NCBI RefSeq assembly: GCF_003234115.2
Contig: NZ_CP126251.1
Coordinates: 2,232,001-2,296,000 of the forward strand
Direction: 5' to 3'
Source of the DNA: Curtobacterium sp. MCPF17_002
Lineage (GTDB): Bacteria > Actinomycetota > Actinomycetes > Actinomycetales > Microbacteriaceae
Length of the DNA stretch: 64,000 bases
Part shown: positions 46,425-54,721 of the stretch, piece after piece
Layout: each line of letters opens with the position of its first letter
Position numbering within the stretch: position 1 is the stretch's first letter
Notes under the pieces: model-generated
The model's database searches: none
What the model saw: only the letters and a program-made list of their open reading frames with translations
Told to the model about the DNA's origin: nothing
Made by a program: the position numbers and the translations under genes

Positions 46425-48200
46425 TCAGCGGATCCCCTGTCGCTGCAGCCAGAGCTCGAGCACGGCGACGAGCCAGAGCACCGTGCCGCCGACGCGGGTC
46501 CGGTAGCGCGTCGGGTCCTCGAGCAGGGCGAGGCGGGCCTCCGGCCGGACGAGTCCCCGTGCCTGCGCCTCGGGCGCGAGGAGCGCGTCCCGCGCGACGG
46601 CGAAGACGTCGTCGTCGAGGTTCCGGACGGCGGGCACCGGGAAGTACCCCTTCGGACGGTCCACGACCTCGGCCGGCAGCAGCCGGCGACCGATCGCCTT
46701 CAGCACCCCCTTCCCACCGTCGGCGGCCTTCAGCTCGGGCGGGCAGGCGGCCGCCAGTGCGACGAGGTCCTGGTCGAGGAAGGGGACCCGCGCCTCCAGG
46801 CCCGCTGCCATCGTCATGCTGTCCACCCGCTTCACCGGGTCGTCCACCATGAGGACGTGCGTGTCGAAGCGGAGCACCGCGTCGAGGGCGGTCTCGGCGC
46901 CCGCGGCGCCGAGGCTGTCCTGCAGGAACACGTGACTGACGTCGGTCGCCGGCAGGAGGCCGGGCTCGAGCAGCGCGTGCGAGGACGCCGCCGGGTCGAC
47001 GAACGACCGCGCGAACACGTCGGCGGCCCGACCGCGTGGGACGTCGACCGCGGGCCGGTGGTAGGCGTAGCCGGCGAAGACCTCGTCCGCTCCCTGGCCG
47101 GACTGCACGACGCGTCGGCTCTCGGCCACCCGTTGTGAGAGCACGTGGAACGCCGCCACGTCCTGGGTGGCCATCGGCTCGGTCATCGCGTCGACGGAGT
47201 CGAGGAGCGCACCGGGCAGGGCGGACGACGGGACGTGGATACGCGTGTGGTCGGTCGCGAAGCGGTCGGCGACGACGTCCGAGAACGCGAACTCGTCGCC
47301 CTGCTCACCCCCGGCGTCGTCGAACCCGATGCTGTAGGTGCTGGTGGTCCCGGTGCCCTCCTCGGCGAGGAGCGCGACGAGGAGGCTCGAGTCCAGTCCG
47401 CCGGACAGCAGCACCCCGACGGGGACGTCCGCGACGAGACGGCGGCGGACCGCGACCCGGAGTGCGTCCTCGATCGCGTCCTCCCAGTCGCGCGCGTCCC
47501 AGTCGGCGTGACGCTCGTCGCGCTCGTAGGTGGGCGACCAGTAGACGCGGTCGGTCGTCCCGGACCGGTCGATGACCCGGACGGTTCCGGCCGGCAGCTT
47601 CTGCACGCCGCGCAGGATGGTCCGCGGTGCGGGGACGATGGAGTGCCAGCTGAAGTAGTGGTGCAGTGCGACCGGGTCCAGCGCGGTGTCGACTCCCCCG
47701 GCCGCGAGGAGTGCGGGCAGCGTCGACGCGATCCGCACGCCGCCGTCGACCGGGGACAGGTAGAGCGGCTTGATGCCGAGCCGGTCCCGCGCGAGGACGA
47801 CGCGCTCGCCGGTGCGGTCGACGAGGACGACGGCGAACATGCCGACGAGGTGGTCGACGAACGCCTCACCCCAGCGGGCGTAGGCGGCGAGGATCACCTC
47901 GCTGTCGCTGGTCGTCCGGAACGGGTAGTCCGACGCCAGCTCGTGTCGGAGCTCCTCGTGGTTGTAGACGCAGCCGTTGAAGACCATCGTGACGTCCTGC
48001 ACGCCCGAGGTCATCGGTTGCGCGGCCCGGTCCGAGAGGTCGATGACGCTGAGCCGACGGTGTCCGAGGACCGCCCAGCCCCCGTCCCACACACGGCCGC
48101 CGTCCGGGCCGCGGTCCTCCATGCACGCCGCCATCCGCTGCACGGCTCCGACGTCTGCTCGGCCTCCGTCGAACCGTACGTCCGCGGCCAGTCCACACAT
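46425..48200 (-). CDS. N-acetylglutaminylglutamine amidotransferase-like asparagine synthase
   Basis: A 591-residue class II glutamine amidotransferase. The mature N-terminal Cys2 (MCGLAADVRFDG) is the glutaminase nucleophile; the synthetase domain has the PP-loop LLSGGLDSSLLVALL near residue 270. Segments PVALHHYFSWHSIVPAPR and VVQSGQGADEVFAGY resemble the branch that makes the osmolyte N-acetylglutaminylglutamine amide more than plain AsnB. Its usual partner, the ATP-grasp/acetyltransferase NAGGN synthetase, is not in the neighbourhood, so a different acceptor is possible. Starts at the ATG at 48200. Confidence 0.85.
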   Translation of the reverse strand: MCGLAADVRFDGGRADVGAVQRMAACMEDRGPDGGRVWDGGWAVLGHRRLSVIDLSDRAAQPMTSGVQDVTMVFNGCVYNHEELRHELASDYPFRTTSDSEVILAAYARWGEAFVDHLVGMFAVVLVDRTGERVVLARDRLGIKPLYLSPVDGGVRIASTLPALLAAGGVDTALDPVALHHYFSWHSIVPAPRTILRGVQKLPAGTVRVIDRSGTTDRVYWSPTYERDERHADWDARDWEDAIEDALRVAVRRRLVADVPVGVLLSGGLDSSLLVALLAEEGTGTTSTYSIGFDDAGGEQGDEFAFSDVVADRFATDHTRIHVPSSALPGALLDSVDAMTEPMATQDVAAFHVLSQRVAESRRVVQSGQGADEVFAGYAYHRPAVDVPRGRAADVFARSFVDPAASSHALLEPGLLPATDVSHVFLQDSLGAAGAETALDAVLRFDTHVLMVDDPVKRVDSMTMAAGLEARVPFLDQDLVALAAACPPELKAADGGKGVLKAIGRRLLPAEVVDRPKGYFPVPAVRNLDDDVFAVARDALLAPEAQARGLVRPEARLALLEDPTRYRTRVGGTVLWLVAVLELWLQRQGIR

Positions 48201-48559
48201 CTCGAGCCCTTCCGTCCACCCTCACGGAACTCGCGGTGGGCCGGGCGGCGGGTCAGGCCGGCGGGCGGGTCGCGCAGAACGGACGGGGCGGGTGGCGGGA
48301 GGCGGGAGCGGCGGCGCGCGGGTGCTGCCGGGTCGGAGCGGGCGGGCGGGTCGGAGCGGGCTGGCGGGTCGGAGCGGGCTGGCGGGTCGGCGCGACAACG
48401 GCGTTGTCGTACGACGACGACCTCGTCGCAACCCCGCGCGTGCAACCGTTGCGGACGCGCGGCTGCGTCATGACCGATGTCGTACGACTGCGGCGTTGCC
48501 GTACACCTGTGCACAACGAGAGCGAACCACACGCCGCACCGCACCGCCCGCCCCGCACC
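48201..48559. other. Gene-free region with tandem repeats and a large palindrome
   Basis: This 359-nt gap upstream of the amidotransferase holds no credible gene. It contains about two and a half copies of the 18-mer GGCGGGTCGGAGCGGGCT (48345-48390) and a 110-nt imperfect inverted repeat (48393-48503). The leader of the minus-strand amidotransferase must run through or start within it. Confidence 0.7.
48393..48503. repeat. Large imperfect inverted repeat
   Basis: Arms of about 54 nt (48393-48447 and 48450-48503) pair with mismatches and one gap; the outer 23 nt match at 19 positions and both hold GTCGTACGAC, itself containing the palindrome TCGTACGA. The tip pairs CCGCGCGT with ACGCGCGG. It could be a leader RNA structure or a relic of an inverted duplication. 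Confidence 0.6.
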
Positions 48560-49999
48560 TCACCACATCGGCGGATGCCGGCGCTGCCACCGCAGGCGTC
48601 GCTCGAGCTGCGCGCCGATCGCCAGCAGCACGCGCTCCCCGCCGGGCCGCCCGATGAGCTGCACGCCCATCGGCAGACCGGCGCCGTCGGGGTGGCCGTC
48701 CTCCGTCACGCCGACGGGCAGCGTGATCGCCGGGAGGCCCGACACGTTCGCCATCGACGTCCACGGCGAGTAGGCGCACTGGCGGCGGAAGTCCTCCTCC
48801 GGGTCGTCGCCGTACCAGCCGAGCGGCCGCGGGGTGAGCGCCAGCGTCGGCGTCAGGACGGCGTCGAACCGGTCGAACGCGCCGATGAGCGCGGCCGAGA
48901 ACGTGTCGAGCGCGGTCATCGCGTCGAGCACCTGCGTGCCGGTCAGTGCCTGTCCGCGGGAGACCAACCAGGACACCAGCGGCGTGAGCGCCGACAGGTC
49001 GATCCCGGGCACCATCGGCAGCCGCGCCGCACTCGACTCCCACGCCACCCGGAAGGCGGCAGCGTACGGCGCGCGGGGCATCGCGACGTCCTCGACGCCG
49101 TGACCGACCTCGCCGAGCACCCGCACGGCGGTCTCGACGGCTGCCCGGGCCGCGGGGTCGACGACGACGTCGACGGTGTCGTCCCACGGCGACCCGTCCA
49201 ACAGCCCGACGACGAAACGGCCCTCGCCCCGGACGGCCGCGGCGGTGAACGGGCCCTCGCCGACACCGGGCGTGACGAGCGCGTACGGGTGCGGTTCCGG
49301 CAGCCCGGTCGGTGCCACGAGCGCGTCGAGCAGCATGCCGGCGTCGGCGACGTTGCGGGTGAGGGGGCCGGCGACGCTCAGCCCGCCGACACCGGACCGG
49401 CCGGGCATCGACGGCACGCGGCCACGGCTGGGCTTGAGCCCGACGAGCCCGGTCGCCGCGGCGGGGATCCGCACCGAGCCGCCGCCGTCGGAGCCGACCG
49501 CGGCGGGCAGGAGTCCGGCGGCGACGGCGACCGCGGCACCGCTCGACGAACCGCCGGGCGCCCGGGTCGTGTCGTACGGGTTGCGGGTCACACCGAAGCG
49601 GGTCTCCGACGACGAGGACATCCCGAACTCCGGCGACGCCGTCTTGCCGAGGCTGACGGCACCGGCTGCGGCGAGCGCGGCGACGAGCGGGTGGTCGGCG
49701 GGTGCCGGCAGCTCGGGCAACGAGGTGGTGCCGTTGCGCGTGGGGACCCCGGCACGGTCGTACAGGTCCTTGTCGGCGGACGGGAGGCCCCACAACGGTC
49801 TCGACGTCGGCACCCGGTCGCCGAGGTGCTCGGCCCGGTCGCGTGCGGCCCCCGCCGTCACGGTCACGAAGGCGCCGAGCGCCGGGTCGAGGCGCTCGAT
49901 GCGGGCCAGGTAGTGGTCGGTCACCTCGAGCGCGGTCGCGTCGCCGCGGCGGATCCAGTCCCAGAGTTCCTGTGCGGCGAGGTGGTGGAGTTCGAACAC
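48560..49999 (-). CDS. Amidase-signature enzyme
   Basis: A 479-residue amidase of the Ser-cisSer-Lys family. The Lys is in LPSADKDLYD (about 78), the cis-Ser in APGGSSSGAAVAVAAG (about 153), and the nucleophile Ser in GSDGGGSVRIPAA (about 176). The GTG at 49999 fits the conserved FELHHLAAQELWDW start; a longer in-frame start at 50041 would add 14 unrelated residues. Cytoplasmic, no partner GatB/C, so a stand-alone amidase rather than GatA. Substrate unknown. Confidence 0.9.
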   Translation of the reverse strand: MFELHHLAAQELWDWIRRGDATALEVTDHYLARIERLDPALGAFVTVTAGAARDRAEHLGDRVPTSRPLWGLPSADKDLYDRAGVPTRNGTTSLPELPAPADHPLVAALAAAGAVSLGKTASPEFGMSSSSETRFGVTRNPYDTTRAPGGSSSGAAVAVAAGLLPAAVGSDGGGSVRIPAAATGLVGLKPSRGRVPSMPGRSGVGGLSVAGPLTRNVADAGMLLDALVAPTGLPEPHPYALVTPGVGEGPFTAAAVRGEGRFVVGLLDGSPWDDTVDVVVDPAARAAVETAVRVLGEVGHGVEDVAMPRAPYAAAFRVAWESSAARLPMVPGIDLSALTPLVSWLVSRGQALTGTQVLDAMTALDTFSAALIGAFDRFDAVLTPTLALTPRPLGWYGDDPEEDFRRQCAYSPWTSMANVSGLPAITLPVGVTEDGHPDGAGLPMGVQLIGRPGGERVLLAIGAQLERRLRWQRRHPPMW

Positions 50000-50115
50000 G
50001 GTTCCCGAGCCTATTCGGCGGCACGGACGGCACGCTTGCATCCTTCGGAGGAACCTCGGCGGGTGCGTCCGTTCGCCGGTCGTCCCGGCGCGCTGCGCTT
50101 CCTAGCGTCGATGTC

Positions 50116-51042
50116 ATGACAACTCAGACCGAACACCGGCGCACCGCCGGCCCCGACACTCCCCGGCGCACCGGGCTCCGCGGGGTGATCTCGCGGCATC
50201 CGCTCGCCTCGTTCGCCACCCTCGCGCTCGGCCTCAGCTGGCTGGCGTGGATCCCGTACATCCTGTCCCCGCACGGCCTCGGCGTCTGGGACGTCCACTT
50301 CCCCGAGTTCCTCGGCTCCGCGCAGTTCTCCGGCGTCCTGCCGGGCGCGCTCCTCGGCCCGCTCGGCGGCGCCTTCCTCGTCACCGCGATCGCCGACGGC
50401 CGTCCGGGGCTGCGGCGGTGGGTCGGTCGGCTCTGGCGCTGGCGGGTGGCCTGGTACTGGTACGCCCTCGCGCTCGTCGGGGTGCCGGCGCTCATCGTCG
50501 TCACCGGCCTCCCGTTCGCCGGCGGACAGGTGCAGGCGCCGTCGCTGATGGCCCTGGTGGCGCTCGTCCCCGGCCTCGTCGTGCAGCTGTTCACGACGGG
50601 CCTGTCCGAGGAGCCGGGTTGGCGTGACTTCGCCCTGCCCCGTCTGCAGGAGCGGTTCGGTCCGCTCGGTGCCGCGGCCGTGCTCGGGCCGTTGTGGGCG
50701 CTCTGGCACATGCCGCTGTACTTCTCCGACTGGGGCGGGTGGCCGGACGCGCACTGGACGGAGCCGCTCGTCTTCGCCCTCTTCACGATCACGTTCAACG
50801 TCGTCATCACGTGGGTGTTCAACCGCACCGGCGAGAGCCTGCCGGTCGTGATGCTCCTGCACGTCGGCGTGAACAACACCATCTCGACGCTCTGGGCCGA
50901 CATGTACCCGGGGATGACCGCCGGCACGATGATGCAGGGTCTCGCGATCGTGTCCACCGTGGCTGCCGTGGTCCTGCTCGTCACCACCCGTGGCCGCCTC
51001 GGCTACCCGCGCCTCGTAGGATCAGACGATGGCACCCGCTGA
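50116..51042 (+). CDS. CPBP-family intramembrane metalloprotease
   Basis: A 308-residue membrane protein with about eight helices. The CPBP/Abi motifs are SEEPGWRDFALP (EExxxR), LGPLWALWHMPLYF (His) and HVGVNNTIS (His/Asn). Such proteins are CAAX-protease homologues, often linked to bacteriocin self-immunity or anti-sigma processing. The ATG at 50116 is preferred over the ATG at 50111, which stops after two codons. It overlaps the histidine kinase gene by 14 nt, so the three-gene set is one unit. Confidence 0.88.
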   Translation: MTTQTEHRRTAGPDTPRRTGLRGVISRHPLASFATLALGLSWLAWIPYILSPHGLGVWDVHFPEFLGSAQFSGVLPGALLGPLGGAFLVTAIADGRPGLRRWVGRLWRWRVAWYWYALALVGVPALIVVTGLPFAGGQVQAPSLMALVALVPGLVVQLFTTGLSEEPGWRDFALPRLQERFGPLGAAAVLGPLWALWHMPLYFSDWGGWPDAHWTEPLVFALFTITFNVVITWVFNRTGESLPVVMLLHVGVNNTISTLWADMYPGMTAGTMMQGLAIVSTVAAVVLLVTTRGRLGYPRLVGSDDGTR

Positions 51043-52366
51043 CCCGCGCGCGCGACGCACCGGCGCCCGCGACGGCGCCCGCACCGGCACCGGCGCGCGA
51101 CGCGTCGACGTCCGCATCGCCGTCGTCACCGCCCTCGTCGCCCTCGCTCTCGCGCTCGGCCTCCCCCCGCTCGACGCCGCCGACCCGGACGGCACCGGCA
51201 CGGTGTACCCGGCGCTCGGTGGCGCCGCGTGGAACCTCCTCGCCCTCGGCGTCCTCGCCCAGTCCGCGGTGCTCCTCGGCGCACGCCGGGCCCCGCGCAC
51301 GACGCTCCTCGTGGTCGCCGCGATCCCGATCGTCGTGGCCCTCCTCGCCCCGACCGCACTGTTCGGGCTCACCGCGCTGCCGGTGGTCGTCGCCGTGGTG
51401 CTCGCCACCCTCCGGGTCCCGCTCGCACGACTGTGGGTGCCCCTCTCGGTCGCGGCAGTACTGGTGGTCGTCGGGAGCGGCACGTCCTGGGCGATCACGT
51501 CCGGCGCGTTCCGCACGGGTGTCGGGCAGGGGCTCGCCGCGTCCCTCGGCCAGGGCGTCCTGCAGGCCGTCGGCGCGGTCGGACTCCCCCTCGTCGTCGC
51601 CCTGCTCGTCCGATCCCGCCGCGAGGTCCGCACCGCACGCACCGCCGAGGCGTCCGCCGTCGACCGCGAGCACGACGCCCGCGTCGAAGCCGCCGTCTCC
51701 CGCGAGCGCGCCGCGATGGCCCGCGAGCTGCACGACATCGCCGCCCACCACCTGTCCGGGATCGCCCTGATGTCCGCGGTGATCGACCGCCAGATCGACA
51801 CCGACCCGGACAGCGCCCACGACGGCGTCCGCCAGGTGCGGGAGCAGTCGACGGCCGTCCTCGATGACCTCCGTCGCCTGGTCGGGCTGCTCCGCGACGA
51901 CGCCCCCGCCGAGCGCACCGTGGAGACCGTCGCCGGCATCGTCGACCTGGTGGAACGCGCCCGTCTCCGGACCGCCGTCGACCTCGACGTCCGGCCCGGC
52001 GACCACCCGCTGGCGGACGGCATCGGGCCGCTGACGCAGCTCGCCGCGTACCGGACCGTCCAGGAGGCCCTCGCCAACGTGGCCCTGCACGCCCCCGGCG
52101 CGACGTGCACGGTCGTCCTCGACGACCGCGACGCGGACCGTCTGGAGATCCGCGTCGAGAACGGCGCGGCGACCGTCCCGGCGGTCGGCACCAGCCCCGC
52201 GGGTGGCAACGGACTGCGTGGCATGCGCGAGCGGGCAGACCTGGTCGGGGCGCGCCTCCAGGTCGGTCCCACCGCGACCGGTGGCTGGGTGGTGACGCTG
52301 GTCGTGGACCGGGAGGCGCGCCCCGCGTCCGACGCGACGGCCGCCGGTCCGGGGGTGGCCCGGTGA
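51029..52366 (+). CDS. Sensor histidine kinase (HisKA_3, NarL/DesK type)
   Basis: A 445-residue membrane kinase. An Arg-rich N terminus (about 1-27) precedes about five helices to residue 200; the dimerisation box MARELHDIAAHHLSG carries the phosphorylated His near 235; the ATPase domain has an N-box at QEALANVALHAPG and a G-box at GGNGLRGMRERADLVGA. It has no extracellular sensor domain, so it probably senses the membrane itself. The start overlaps the CPBP gene and the end overlaps the regulator (GTGA). Confidence 0.92.
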   Translation: MAPADPRARRTGARDGARTGTGARRVDVRIAVVTALVALALALGLPPLDAADPDGTGTVYPALGGAAWNLLALGVLAQSAVLLGARRAPRTTLLVVAAIPIVVALLAPTALFGLTALPVVVAVVLATLRVPLARLWVPLSVAAVLVVVGSGTSWAITSGAFRTGVGQGLAASLGQGVLQAVGAVGLPLVVALLVRSRREVRTARTAEASAVDREHDARVEAAVSRERAAMARELHDIAAHHLSGIALMSAVIDRQIDTDPDSAHDGVRQVREQSTAVLDDLRRLVGLLRDDAPAERTVETVAGIVDLVERARLRTAVDLDVRPGDHPLADGIGPLTQLAAYRTVQEALANVALHAPGATCTVVLDDRDADRLEIRVENGAATVPAVGTSPAGGNGLRGMRERADLVGARLQVGPTATGGWVVTLVVDREARPASDATAAGPGVAR

Positions 52367-53049
52367 TCCGCGTGCTGGTGGCGGACGACCAGCCCCTCGT
52401 CCGAGCGGGCGTGTCCGCCCTTCTCGGGGCAGAGCCCGACATCGAGGTGGTCGGCGTCGCCGCCGACGGCGGCGAGGCGCTCGCCCTGGCGCGGAGCACC
52501 CGGCCCGACGTGGCGTGCCTCGACATCCGGATGCCGGTCCGGAACGGGATCGAGGTGGCTCGGGAGCTCTGCGCACCCGACGCCGACCCCGCGGTGCCGG
52601 TGCTCATGCTGACGACGTTCGACCTCGACGACCTGGTGTTCGGCGCGCTCGAGGCGGGGGCCTCCGGGTTCCTCCTTAAGGACGCCGAGCCGGACGTCAT
52701 CGTCCACGCCGTCCGGCAGGTCGCGGCGGGCAACGGGACGATCGACCAGTCGCTGACCCGACGGGTCCTCCGCGAGTTCGTGTCCCGCCGGAGCCTGCAG
52801 CCGGTGACGGGCGACCGGGTGGACGGGGTGCTGACCGCGCGGGAGCGGGACGTCCTCATGCTGCTGGCGCAGGGGATGTCGAACGAGGACATCGCCGCGG
52901 CGCTCGTCGTCGAGGTCTCCACGGTGAAGTCGCACCTGGCGCGGATGCTGCCGAAGCTCGGGGTGCGCTCCCGGTTGCAGGCGGTGGTGTGGGCGTACCA
53001 GAACCGCATCGTCGCGGTGCCGGGCGCCGACGAGGTGCCGGCCGACTGA
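52363..53049 (+). CDS. Response regulator, NarL/LuxR family
   Basis: A 228-residue regulator. The receiver has VADDQ (acidic pocket), the phosphorylated Asp54 in CLDIRMPV, the Thr in MLTTFD and the Lys in FLLKDA. The C-terminal LuxR HTH contains LTARERDVLMLLAQG and VSTVKSHLARML. It is coupled to its kinase by GTGA. Likely targets are its own operon or the CPBP gene, but no operator is evident. Confidence 0.94.
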   Translation: MIRVLVADDQPLVRAGVSALLGAEPDIEVVGVAADGGEALALARSTRPDVACLDIRMPVRNGIEVARELCAPDADPAVPVLMLTTFDLDDLVFGALEAGASGFLLKDAEPDVIVHAVRQVAAGNGTIDQSLTRRVLREFVSRRSLQPVTGDRVDGVLTARERDVLMLLAQGMSNEDIAAALVVEVSTVKSHLARMLPKLGVRSRLQAVVWAYQNRIVAVPGADEVPAD

Positions 53050-53061
53050 CGGGACCGGTCG

Positions 53062-53685
53062 TCAGGCCCGGCGGCGGTACCGGATGTGGGTCGACAGCGG
53101 GGAGTGCAGCACCTCGACCGGCTCGAAGTCGAACGGAGCCGTGCCCGCGACGTCGGCGTCGAAGATCCGCTCGCCGGAGCCGAGCAGCACCGGCGCGATG
53201 TCGATCGTCAACTCGTCGACGACGCCCGCGACGAGCGCCTGCCGCACGGTGGAGGCCCCGCCCGCGATGTCCACGCCGCCGACCCCGGCCGCGGCGGCTT
53301 CGGACGCCAGCGCGTACGCCGCGTCGAACCCGTCCGTGACGAAGTGGAACGTCGTGCCGCCCTCGAGCTCGATCGGCTCGTGCGCGTGGTGGGTGAGCAC
53401 GTAGACGGGCGCGTGGTACGGCGGTTCGCTCCCCCACCAGCCCCGCCAGTCCTCGTCCCACTCGCCGCGGACGGGCCCGAACATGTTCCGGCCCATCACG
53501 TAGGCGCCGCGCGGTCGCATCAGCCAGCCGGTCGCCGTGCGGTCCGCGTCGGTGACGTCGGCGCCGGGCATGTGCCACGTGTGCAGCTCGCCGCCGCGGA
53601 GGCCGAGGGGCTGGTCGCGGCTCTGGTCCGGTCCGGCGACGAACCCGTCGAGGGAGATCGACATGTGGCACGTGGTGTCCGTCAT
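53062..53685 (-). CDS. RibD C-terminal/dihydrofolate reductase-like protein
   Basis: A 207-residue protein of the bacterial DHFR/RibD_C superfamily often annotated as dihydrofolate reductase family. It begins CHMSISLDGFVAGPDQS, contains YVMGRNMFG and the NADPH-binding VDIAGGASTVRQAL, and ends STHIRYRRRA. It is not a genuine FolA, and substrate is unknown. ATG at 53685; 8 nt behind the NmrA-like gene on the same strand, so probably co-transcribed. Confidence 0.85.
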   Translation of the reverse strand: MTDTTCHMSISLDGFVAGPDQSRDQPLGLRGGELHTWHMPGADVTDADRTATGWLMRPRGAYVMGRNMFGPVRGEWDEDWRGWWGSEPPYHAPVYVLTHHAHEPIELEGGTTFHFVTDGFDAAYALASEAAAAGVGGVDIAGGASTVRQALVAGVVDELTIDIAPVLLGSGERIFDADVAGTAPFDFEPVEVLHSPLSTHIRYRRRA

Positions 53686-53693
53686 CGGTGTCC

Positions 53694-54605
53694 TCAGTCC
53701 TGTCGGCTGCCGAGGTGCGCCGCGAGCACGTCGCGCACGGTCGTCCACTCGTCGACGCCGTACCGGTCGTTGTCGACGTGGCGCAGCTCGGCCTCGCCGC
53801 TGAACATGCTGACGAAGTACTGCATACCCTGCCACGCGGGGAACGGCTCGTCATCCCCCGCCTTCGACAGCCGACGTCCGACCCGGGCCATCGTGGAGAG
53901 TGTGCCCGCGGTGCCGGCCCATTGCAGCCGGAACGGGGTGCCGGTCAGCTGCGACATGGTGTCGGCGATGCTCCGCGAGGTCACCCGGTCCCCCGCGACC
54001 TCGACGACACGGGGTGCCCGGGGGTCGAGGGCGACGCGGGCGGTGGTCCGGGCGACGTCGTCCTTCGTGGTGAAGTCGAGCAGCTGGTCGGCCGACGACC
54101 AGTAGAGCACGCGTCGCCGGTCGAACAGGATGAGGGGCGCCTGCCCGGTCAACATGTCGGCGAACGCGCCGTTGAGGATCGAGGTCGCACGGATCGGGGC
54201 CGCGTCGACGTCGGCGGCGAACTCGCGGCGCAGCTCGAAGTTGCGGTTCGTCCCGGGGGTGATCGATCGGTAGTCGGAGGCGTAGTCGGACGGGATGAAC
54301 CGCCGGACGCCGGCGTCGACCGCGGCCGCGAGCAGGGCGCGCTGCGCATCGACGATCACCGGGCGGGTCCCGCTGACCGCGGACACCACGACCTCGACGC
54401 CGGCGAGTGCCGCCGTGAGAGCCGCGTGGTCGCCGTAGTCGGCCGCCACCACCTCGACGCCGTCGTCGGCGGCGAGCCGGGCCGCAGCGGGGTTGTCGGC
54501 GGAACGGGTGAGGACGCGGACGCTGGTGTCGTGCTGCCGGAGGGCGCGGACGATGCGTCCGCCGAGGTCTCCGGTGGCGCCGGCGACGAGGACGGTGGTG
54601 GTCAT
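53694..54605 (-). CDS. NmrA-like NAD(P)-binding oxidoreductase
   Basis: A 303-residue atypical short-chain dehydrogenase fold. The dinucleotide motif is TTVLVAGATGDLGGRIV, followed by VRVLTRSADNP and RRFIPSDYASDY, as in isoflavone-reductase/NmrA proteins; the normal Tyr-x3-Lys catalytic pair is not evident. The ATG at 54605 fits the fold; upstream in-frame sequence is unconserved. It forms a two-gene unit with the DHFR-like protein. Confidence 0.87.
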   Translation of the reverse strand: MTTTVLVAGATGDLGGRIVRALRQHDTSVRVLTRSADNPAAARLAADDGVEVVAADYGDHAALTAALAGVEVVVSAVSGTRPVIVDAQRALLAAAVDAGVRRFIPSDYASDYRSITPGTNRNFELRREFAADVDAAPIRATSILNGAFADMLTGQAPLILFDRRRVLYWSSADQLLDFTTKDDVARTTARVALDPRAPRVVEVAGDRVTSRSIADTMSQLTGTPFRLQWAGTAGTLSTMARVGRRLSKAGDDEPFPAWQGMQYFVSMFSGEAELRHVDNDRYGVDEWTTVRDVLAAHLGSRQD

Positions 54606-54721
54606 GAGCGCCACGCTACGGGTGCGTGGGCGGGTCGGTGCCGCACGGGCGGACGCCGCCTGTGGATTCGGGCAGAATGGTCGCACTGACCACCGTTGGG
54701 GTGGCGCATCCAGGGGGAACC

